The translations under genes were made by a program, and so were the position numbers. Below the pieces are notes generated by a model. The model saw nothing but the letters and a program-made list of their open reading frames with translations, searched no databases and was not told where the DNA came from. From Deltaproteobacteria bacterium (GTDB taxonomy: Bacteria; Desulfobacterota; Binatia; Binatales; Binataceae), in NCBI GenBank assembly GCA_021780585.1, contig JAJXYM010000295.1:1-12996 (forward strand): DNA of 12,996 bases. The letters run 5' to 3'. Below, one piece after another: positions 6,810-12,996 of the stretch (positions are counted from its first letter, which is position 1; the number at the start of each line of letters is the position of its first letter).

Positions 6810-7223
6810 ATGGCCAAGACCAAATCGCCGGCCGGATGGTCGCGTACGCTTGTCTTATTCGCCGTGGTCGGACTGCTGTTGATCGTCGGCGCGGGCGTTT
6901 GGCAGATGCGCGCGGCGGCTGCTCCAGCGGCCGCGACGGCGCCGCGCCTGACGCTCGATCCGAAGGAATTCACCGGCGACACGCGCCAGGCCTACACCGT
7001 CGCCGAAAAGCATCCGGAGCTGCTCGCGCAGCTCGATTGTTATTGCGGATGCGAGCAGCATGAGGGGCACAAGAACCTGCTCGACTGCTTCCGCACCACC
7101 CACGGCGCCGGATGCGATATTTGCGTGGGCGAGGCGGTCACGGCCGGCCAGATGTACGAAAGCGGAACCCCGGTCGATCAGATTCGCGACGCGCTCAGGA
7201 CGCGCTACGGCCACGGGGGATGA
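6810..7223 (+). CDS. PCYCGC-type cysteine-rich membrane-anchored protein
   Basis: The 137-residue protein has one N-terminal membrane segment (about 13-32) after a short basic end, an Ala/Pro linker, then a compact domain outside the membrane. That domain carries LDCYCGCEQHEGHKNLLDCF with Cys77, Cys79, Cys81 and Cys93, plus His84 and His87, then HGAGCDICVGEA with Cys102 and Cys105. The CYCGC core and G-H-x-x-L-x-D-C-F spacing match the PCYCGC-motif lipoprotein family (with Leu-Asp in place of Pro), whose function is not established; metal binding is a fair guess from the Cys/His pattern. TTG 6792 and ATG 6798 are in-frame alternatives; the ATG at 6810 has a GGGGTGG run just upstream. It follows nrtR by 18 nt and its stop is 1 nt before the next start. 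Confidence 0.78.
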   Translation: MAKTKSPAGWSRTLVLFAVVGLLLIVGAGVWQMRAAAAPAAATAPRLTLDPKEFTGDTRQAYTVAEKHPELLAQLDCYCGCEQHEGHKNLLDCFRTTHGAGCDICVGEAVTAGQMYESGTPVDQIRDALRTRYGHGG

Positions 7224-7224
7224 T

Positions 7225-7836
7225 TTGACCGGGCTCGTCTCCAGCTATATCCAGCATTGGACCTACTTTGGCCTGTTCGCGGTCTTGACCCTGTGCGGGA
7301 TGGGTCTGCCGATGCCCGAGGACGTGGCGCTGCTGGCGGGCGGCTACCTGGCCCATCGCGGGGTGATCCAGTATCCAATTACGCTGGTGGTGTCGCTGGT
7401 CGGGGTGATGGCGGGCGACAACTCGCTCTACTTCATGGGGCGGCGTTTCGGCACGGGGCTGGTCGCCTATCTGGGGGTGGGACGGCCCAATTCGCGCCGT
7501 CAGATCGCGCGGCTCAAGGGTTTCATGGACCGGCACGGCCATATGGCGATTTTTTACGCGCGGTTCCTGGCCGGGGTGCGCGCGCTGGTCTATCTGACCG
7601 CCGGATCGCTGGGCGTGAGTCCGGCGCGATTTTTTTTCTACGACGCGCTGGGCGCGCTGATTTCGGTGCCGATCGTGGTTTCGCTCGGTTACGTTTTCGG
7701 CGCCCAGATTGGCCTGGTGATCCGCTATCTCGGCGGCTTCGAGCATCTGATCTGGATCGTTGCGCTGGGCACGCTGATCGTGCTGGGCAGCCGGATGCTC
7801 TGGTTGGCGCGCGAACGCGAGGCCGATTCGGCCTGA
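7225..7836 (+). CDS. DedA-family (SNARE-associated/VTT) integral membrane protein
   Basis: DedA proteins are polytopic inner-membrane proteins; some members move undecaprenyl phosphate or phospholipids across the membrane. Conserved marks are LPMPEDVALLAGGYLA with the acidic pair Glu32-Asp33, AGDNSLYFMGRRFG around Asp65, the loop of basic residues 89-106, and YARFLAGVRALVYLTAGSLGVSPARFF with Arg113 and Arg119. Hydrophobic spans lie at about 15-42, 52-70, 107-128, 136-160 and 173-195. Length (203 residues) is typical. The frame remains open far upstream inside the previous gene, but the family alignment begins near 7225, where a TTG codon is preceded by GGGGGA at 5 nt; no ATG or GTG fits. Only 1 nt separates it from the previous stop, so translation is probably coupled. 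An 8-T run at 7630-7637 encodes Phe-Phe-Phe. Confidence 0.88.
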   Translation: MTGLVSSYIQHWTYFGLFAVLTLCGMGLPMPEDVALLAGGYLAHRGVIQYPITLVVSLVGVMAGDNSLYFMGRRFGTGLVAYLGVGRPNSRRQIARLKGFMDRHGHMAIFYARFLAGVRALVYLTAGSLGVSPARFFFYDALGALISVPIVVSLGYVFGAQIGLVIRYLGGFEHLIWIVALGTLIVLGSRMLWLAREREADSA

Positions 7837-7876
7837 ACCCGCCGCCAGCTCCGCGCGCAAGGCGGAGCGCTATCCG

Positions 7877-9342
7877 ATGCGAATTGCCGCGCCCGCGCTA
7901 AATCTGAAGGCCAAGCTGATCGCGCTGATGGTCGCGTTGTTGGCGCTCACGCTGGGGGCGGAGATGTACGTCAGCCTGCGCGCCCAGGAGGCGATCGTCA
8001 AAACCACGCAGACCAAGGTGCGCGATCTCGCCAGCGTAATTCAGATCAGCGTGCAGGAATTGACCTCGGTCGCCGCGACCGACCGCAATCAGTTGCAGGA
8101 TTACGTGAAACAGCTCGAGACGCGCGGCCTGGAAGTGTCGATCGCCTCGAACCAGGACCTGATTATCAACAGCTCGAACCCCAGCCTGATCGGCGCCGCG
8201 CTCAATCCCGATGCGGTGCGCGCCCTGATGGAGCTGCGGAGCAACGCGCCGCACGGTCCGGTCGCCGTGCCCGGCGCGATCCTGGGCCTGCCGGCGGGCT
8301 CGAGCACCGTCTATTTCATCCCGGTCGAAGTCGAGGACCATCTGCTGGGCTACGTGCAGGTGACGGCGAATTTCAGCGATTTCGATCAGCCGCTGCGCGA
8401 CTACCGGATGCGGCTGTTGTCGCTCGGGCTGGCGATCTTCGCGGTGGGACTGGCGTTCGCCTATGTGCTGGCGGAGCGTTACGTGGAACCGATTCACGCG
8501 GTCGCCAACGCCGCCCAGAATATCGCGGCGCGCGGACTCGAACCGGTGCCCGAGGCGCGCCGGCGCGACGAAATCGGACTGCTGACGCGCAGCTTCAACG
8601 AGATGGTCGCGCAATTGCGCCGCGCCCGCGAGCGCGAGCAGGAACTGAACCGGCTCGAACGTTTCACCGCGCTCGGCCAGCTTGCCGGCGCGCTCGCCCA
8701 TGAAATCAAGAATCCGCTCAACTTCATCAGCCTCGCGCTCGACCGCCTGCGCATCCGTTACGGTCCGCAATTGCCGCGCGGACGCGATGAATATCTTGGC
8801 CAGATCGCGATCATGAAGGATGAGGTGCGCCGCCTCTCCGACATGGTGCAGACCTTTTTGCATTACGGCCAGCCGATCGAAATCCATCCCGCCTCGACCG
8901 ACGTGCGCAAGCTGATTCAGGGCGTGATCGCGCTCTCGGATTCGAAGCTGAAGAGCCAGGGAATCGAAGTCGTCGAAGAGGGCGCGCAGGTTCCCGCCGT
9001 GCTCAATCTTGACGCCGAGAAAGTGCGCACCTGCTTCGTCAATGTGGTCGGCAACGCGATTCAGGCGATGCCCGACGGGGGGCGGCTGACCGTGCGCTTC
9101 GCCGAGCGCGACGGCCGCTTCGTCGTCGCCTTTGCCGACACCGGCAAGGGGATCGAGCCGCACGTCGCCGAGCACGTCTTCGAGCCGTTCTTCACCACCA
9201 AGCGCGAGGGTATCGGCCTGGGCCTGTTCTTCTCCAAGGCGATCGTCGAAAAGCATGGCGGCACGATCGCGATCGCGCCCGGCGATTCGCCGCCCGGAAC
9301 GGTTGTGACTTTCACCTTTCCCGCCGGCGGGGTACATAGAGC

Positions 9343-9346
<4 letters not shown>
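7877..9346 (+). CDS. Membrane sensor histidine kinase (NtrB/ZraS-like class)
   Basis: The 489-residue kinase has membrane segments at about 12-32 and 178-199 enclosing a 145-residue extracytoplasmic sensor. The part GLEVSIASNQDLIINSSNPSLIG resembles the Cache/PDC fold, so a small ligand may be sensed. A HAMP domain (about 199-252) leads through a coiled coil to the dimerisation/phosphoacceptor domain, with LAHEIKNPLN and His275 as the acceptor. The ATPase domain has an N box around Asn393 (NVVGNAIQAMPDGG), a G1 box DTGKGI (421-426), an F box EPFFTTK and a G2 box GIGLGLF (445-451). All key residues are intact. It overlaps the regulator gene that follows by 4 nt, so the two form one signalling pair. 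It starts 40 nt after the DedA gene, with GGCGGAGCG just before the ATG. Confidence 0.93.
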
Positions 9347-10764
<1,418 letters not shown>

Positions 10765-10767
10765 ACT

Positions 10768-10799
10768 ATTCGCCGGGACCGATTCGCGCGCCGGCGAAT
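10768..10799 (+). terminator. Hairpin after the response regulator gene
   Basis: ATTCGCCGG (10768-10776) and CCGGCGAAT (10791-10799) form a perfect 9-bp stem with a 14-nt loop, starting 4 nt after the stop codon. No T-run follows, so it may be a weak terminator or an mRNA-stabilising hairpin at the end of the long gene run. Confidence 0.45.
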
Positions 10800-10936
10800 T
10801 CCGGCCGACGTACTGCCCTTGCGGGTCACTTATGCGGTAGAATTGGCGTTTGGGCGGTCGATGCGAAAGGCGGCGTGAGTTGCGCTTCGCGGGGGTTCCA
10901 TGGCGTGGTGCGACGCGCTGGTTCGGCTCGTGGCGT

Positions 10937-10963
10937 GAATTTAGTCGCCGGTTGATCGTCTGA
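10937..10963 (+). promoter_or_regulatory. Candidate sigma-E-type (envelope stress) promoter for the HtrA/Do protease gene
   Basis: GAATTT (10937-10942) is followed after 16 nt by TCTGA (10959-10963). The classical sigma-E pattern is GAACTT, 16 nt, TCTGA, so this is one mismatch from consensus at the expected spacing and would place the transcript start about 50 nt before the ATG at 11023. Promoters of this type drive degP in enterobacteria. Whether this organism has an RpoE with the same specificity is unknown. Confidence 0.4.
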
Positions 10964-11022
10964 CAAGTTGAATGTTTCGCCGGCCGCTGAAGCGCGGAAT
11001 ACGGCGTTGCCAGGAGGATTGC

Positions 11023-12603
11023 ATGGGCAAGACGGTCGCCGCCATCGCGGGCGGCGTGGTGCTGGGAATCGCGGTCGCGTTCGCCAACGCGGGCGCCTTT
11101 CCATTCTGGGGTTCGGGCGATGATCAGGCGGCGGGCAAGCCGCGGCCGACTCAGGCCGAGGCCGGCGCCAGCCATAATCCGGCGCCGCCCAACGCGCCGG
11201 AACCGACCGAACGGACGATTGCGCTGCCTTCCTGGGCGCCGCTGGTCAAGGCGGTGATGCCGACCGTGGTCAATGTCGCGGTGGTGCAGGAGGTCAAGAC
11301 CTCGGGCTTTCCGTTCGGCGGACCCGAACAGGGCGATCCCGGCGACGATCAGGGCGGTGGCGGCGGCGGTCCGGGACCGATGCCGTTTGGGCCGGGCGGC
11401 GGCGATCCGTTCGAGCAGTTCCGCCACTTCTTTGGCCAGATGCCGCACGAGTTCAAGCAGCACGGCCTGGGTTCGGGCGTGATCATCTCGCCCGACGGCT
11501 ATATCCTGACCAATAATCATGTGGTCGGACACGCCGACGAAATCCACGTCACCCTGATGGACAAGCGGGAATTCACCGCCCACGTGGTCGGCAAGGACGC
11601 CAAGACCGATCTGGCGCTGATCAAAATCGACACCAAACAGCCGCTGCCGGCGGCCACGCTGGGCGAATCCGCGAATGCGGAAGTGGGCGACTGGGTGATG
11701 GCGATCGGCAGTCCGTTCGGCTTCAATCTTACCGTCACCTCGGGAATTATCAGCGCCAAGGGTCGCGCGCTCGGCGGTAATTACGACAACTTTATCCAGA
11801 CCGACGCGTCGATTAACCCCGGCAATTCGGGCGGTCCGCTGTTCGATACGCAGGGCAAGGTGATCGGTATCAACACCGCGATTTACAGCAGCACCGGCAG
11901 CAACGCCGGGATCGGCTTCGCGATACCGATCGATCTGGCCAAGACCGTGATGGAGCAGCTCAAGGAGCATGGCCGGGTGATTCGCGGCTGGCTGGGCGTC
12001 GAGATCCAGGAGGTCACTCCCGATCTCGCGAAATCGTTCGGCCTGGCCGCTCCCAATGGCGCGCTGGTCGCGGGCGTGCAGAAGGACGGCCCGGCGGCCA
12101 AGTCGGGCATCCAGCGCGGCGATATCATTATCAGCTTCGACGGCCAGATCGTGCATGACGAGCATGAGCTGCCGGAATTGGTGGCGCAGACCCCGCTCGG
12201 CAAGACTGTGCCGGTCGAGGTGATCCGCGACGGCAAGCATCTGACGCTGCAGGCGAAAATCGCGGAACTGAAGGACCAGCAGGTCGCGAGCGCCAGCGGC
12301 AGCGAGGAGCCGGGCACGAGCTGGGGCGTGCAGGTGCAGGATCTGACGCCCGAAATCGCGCAGCAGCTCGGCGCGCAGCGCGGCAAGGGCGTCGTGATTC
12401 GGCGGGTGCGGCCCGATTCCCCGGCCGCCGACGCGGGCCTGCAGGCTGGCGATATCATCCTGGAGGTCGATCACAAGAAGGTCGATTCCGCCGACGATTT
12501 CGCCGCCTATGCGCGCGATGTGCAGAAGCAGAAGAAGTCGGCGCTGCTGTTGGTGCAGCGCGGCAGCGCCACGCTCTACACGGTGATCAATCCTGAGAGC
12601 TGA
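11023..12603 (+). CDS. Periplasmic Do/HtrA-family serine protease (DegP/DegQ type)
   Basis: The 526-residue protein degrades or holds misfolded proteins in the periplasm. The ATG at 11023 has a perfect AGGAGG 5 nt upstream; the open frame to 10972 is not needed. An N-terminal hydrophobic segment (about 4-24, ending AFANAG) is a signal peptide or anchor. A Pro/Ala-rich linker and a Gly-rich insert (about 103-128, between the first strands of the protease) follow. The trypsin-like domain (about 70-310) has an intact triad: His166 (TNNHVVGH), Asp196 (KTDLALIK) and Ser269 in GNSGGPLF. PDZ1 spans about 318-414 with RGWLGVEIQEV and GIQRGDIIISFDG; PDZ2 about 431-523 with WGVQVQDLTP and GLQAGDIILEVD. 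The acidic/Gly-rich insert varies in this family. It has its own promoter region and a strong terminator, so it is likely monocistronic. Confidence 0.95.
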   Translation: MGKTVAAIAGGVVLGIAVAFANAGAFPFWGSGDDQAAGKPRPTQAEAGASHNPAPPNAPEPTERTIALPSWAPLVKAVMPTVVNVAVVQEVKTSGFPFGGPEQGDPGDDQGGGGGGPGPMPFGPGGGDPFEQFRHFFGQMPHEFKQHGLGSGVIISPDGYILTNNHVVGHADEIHVTLMDKREFTAHVVGKDAKTDLALIKIDTKQPLPAATLGESANAEVGDWVMAIGSPFGFNLTVTSGIISAKGRALGGNYDNFIQTDASINPGNSGGPLFDTQGKVIGINTAIYSSTGSNAGIGFAIPIDLAKTVMEQLKEHGRVIRGWLGVEIQEVTPDLAKSFGLAAPNGALVAGVQKDGPAAKSGIQRGDIIISFDGQIVHDEHELPELVAQTPLGKTVPVEVIRDGKHLTLQAKIAELKDQQVASASGSEEPGTSWGVQVQDLTPEIAQQLGAQRGKGVVIRRVRPDSPAADAGLQAGDIILEVDHKKVDSADDFAAYARDVQKQKKSALLLVQRGSATLYTVINPES

Positions 12604-12651
12604 GTAACCCGCGCGGAGCCTGACGGGCGCCGCGCGGCGACGAACGAAACG

Positions 12652-12684
12652 AACGGGCGGCGGCCTTAAGGGTCGCCGCCCGTT
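12652..12684 (+). terminator. Strong intrinsic terminator-like hairpin after the HtrA/Do protease gene
   Basis: AACGGGCGGCG (12652-12662) and CGCCGCCCGTT (12674-12684) form a perfect 11-bp stem around an 11-nt loop, followed by one more T. It starts 48 nt after the stop. The T tract is short but the stem is very stable; in reverse it could also stop transcription of the convergent Fe-S gene. Confidence 0.7.
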
Positions 12685-12696
12685 TCAGTTGCGCAT

Positions 12697-12716
12697 GCGC
12701 GCCCGGACGGGCGCGC
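12697..12716. terminator. Second GC hairpin in the convergent intergenic region
   Basis: GCGCGCCC (12697-12704) pairs perfectly with GGGCGCGC (12709-12716) around a GGAC tetraloop. It lies between two convergent genes and has no T-run on either side; it may help block read-through in either direction. Confidence 0.4.
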
Positions 12717-12731
12717 CGCGCGGCGTGGCGC

Positions 12732-12744
12732 AATTGATTCAATT
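12732..12744. promoter_or_regulatory. AT-rich 13-bp palindrome, possible operator
   Basis: AATTGATTCAATT is a perfect inverted repeat (6-bp arms, 1-nt centre) in otherwise GC-rich DNA, 45 bp before a possible small ORF with a good ribosome site. It could be a protein binding site or chance. Confidence 0.3.
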
Positions 12745-12788
12745 TCGCTCCGCGCTTCGCTAACGTTACGACGGAGGGTCGATCCGTG

Positions 12789-12881
12789 ATGCGGGGCAGA
12801 CGGATTTGTCCGGCGCTGGCCAGTGACCGTGAAGACGTGAATCTCTCGTTTATCTACTACATCTTCTCAACAATCGAATAG
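12789..12881 (+). CDS. Possible small ORF (30 codons), unknown
   Basis: ATG 12789 (or GTG 12786) is preceded by GGAGGG at 7-10 nt, an unusually good ribosome site for an intergenic spot. The product would be a basic N-terminal part (MRGRRICPAL) and a hydrophobic C-terminus (NLSFIYYIFSTIE). The codon use lacks the third-position GC bias of neighbouring genes and the 3' end overlaps the convergent Fe-S gene by 15 nt. No homology can be recognised. It may be chance. Confidence 0.2.
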   Translation: MRGRRICPALASDREDVNLSFIYYIFSTIE

Positions 12882-12996
12882 CCCAAGCTGCAAACGGGCC
12901 TCTTCGGACATGCGGCTCATCTCCCAGGGCGGCTCCCAGACCAATTCGACCTTCGCCGACGTGACGCCGGGCACGGCCTGTACGCGCGCTTGTACC
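12867..12996 (-). CDS. MIP18/SufT/PaaD-like (DUF59) Fe-S assembly protein, C-terminal part only
   Basis: A minus-strand frame enters from the right edge and stops at TGA (12869-12867), giving 42 C-terminal residues. The sequence VQAVPGVTSAKVELVWEPPW, then EMSRMSEEARLQLGLF, matches the end of the MIP18/DUF59 family: a VxGVxxAxVxLVWxPPW strand-turn followed by a short helix with SEEAR and LGLF. Members (SufT, PaaD, the archaeal and eukaryotic MIP18-like proteins) help load or mature Fe-S proteins; PaaD acts on the phenylacetyl-CoA oxygenase. The catalytic or cluster-related residues of the N-terminal half lie outside the window, so the subgroup is unknown. The gene converges on the HtrA/Do protease gene with about 260 bp between them. 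Confidence 0.82.
   Translation of the reverse strand, partial: VQARVQAVPGVTSAKVELVWEPPWEMSRMSEEARLQLGLFDC

Noticed and set aside
10900..10938. 12-codon leader-like frame before the protease gene, with a G-run just upstream
   Set aside because: No attenuator structure follows it and it would lie outside the transcript if the sigma-E-like promoter is real.
10765..11022. Sigma-54 (-24/-12) promoter for the protease gene
   Set aside because: Checked GG-N10-GC pairs in this gap by eye; none carries the flanking TGGCAC/TTGC context. TAGAAT at 10838-10843 also lacks a -35.

Overview
The window is about 13 kb of GC-rich (roughly 65%) bacterial chromosome, with dense coding on both strands. The gene set suggests a Gram-negative-type proteobacterium-like lineage: a Cys-rich lipoprotein, a periplasmic Do/HtrA protease, an NtrC-type sigma-54 two-component system, and REP/MITE-like palindromes of the kind common in GC-rich environmental Deltaproteobacteria-like and Binatota-like genomes. 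That placement is an inference from style, not from a marker gene.

Layout, left to right. (1) 1-255, minus strand: the 5' end of a TrpF-like beta/alpha-barrel gene without the usual catalytic cysteine. (2) 312-428: a nested-palindrome MITE/REP-like element, then an AT-richer upstream region. (3) 805-2103, plus: a Cys-rich lipoprotein of unknown function containing a degenerate internal duplication. (4) 2235-3404, plus: a probable two-gene unit of a SAM methyltransferase and a small fatty-acid-hydroxylase-fold membrane di-iron protein with a CrtZ-like histidine pattern. (5) 3465-4613, minus: an acyl-CoA dehydrogenase, convergent with the hydroxylase. (6) 4614-4993: a divergent intergenic region with a 23-bp direct repeat flanking a short palindrome, and a separate 15-bp palindrome that could be an operator. 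(7) 4994-10764, plus: six tightly packed genes, nadA, an NrtR-like NUDIX regulator, a PCYCGC-type Cys-rich anchored protein, a DedA-family membrane protein, a sensor histidine kinase and an NtrC-family response regulator. (8) 11023-12603, plus: a Do/HtrA serine protease with two PDZ domains, its own upstream region with a sigma-E-like promoter match, and a strong terminator hairpin. (9) 12867-12996, minus: the 3' end of a MIP18/SufT/PaaD-like Fe-S assembly gene, convergent with the protease.

How the genes work together. nadA and nrtR form a clear functional pair: the first enzyme committed to quinolinate and a regulator family known to control NAD synthesis. The next four genes follow with gaps of 18, 1 and 40 nt and a 4-nt overlap, so they may share the transcript even though their roles (envelope proteins and envelope sensing) differ. 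The two-component pair and the downstream protease suggest an envelope-stress theme, but no direct regulatory link is visible. No CRISPR array, tRNA, rRNA, transposase or phage gene was recognised.
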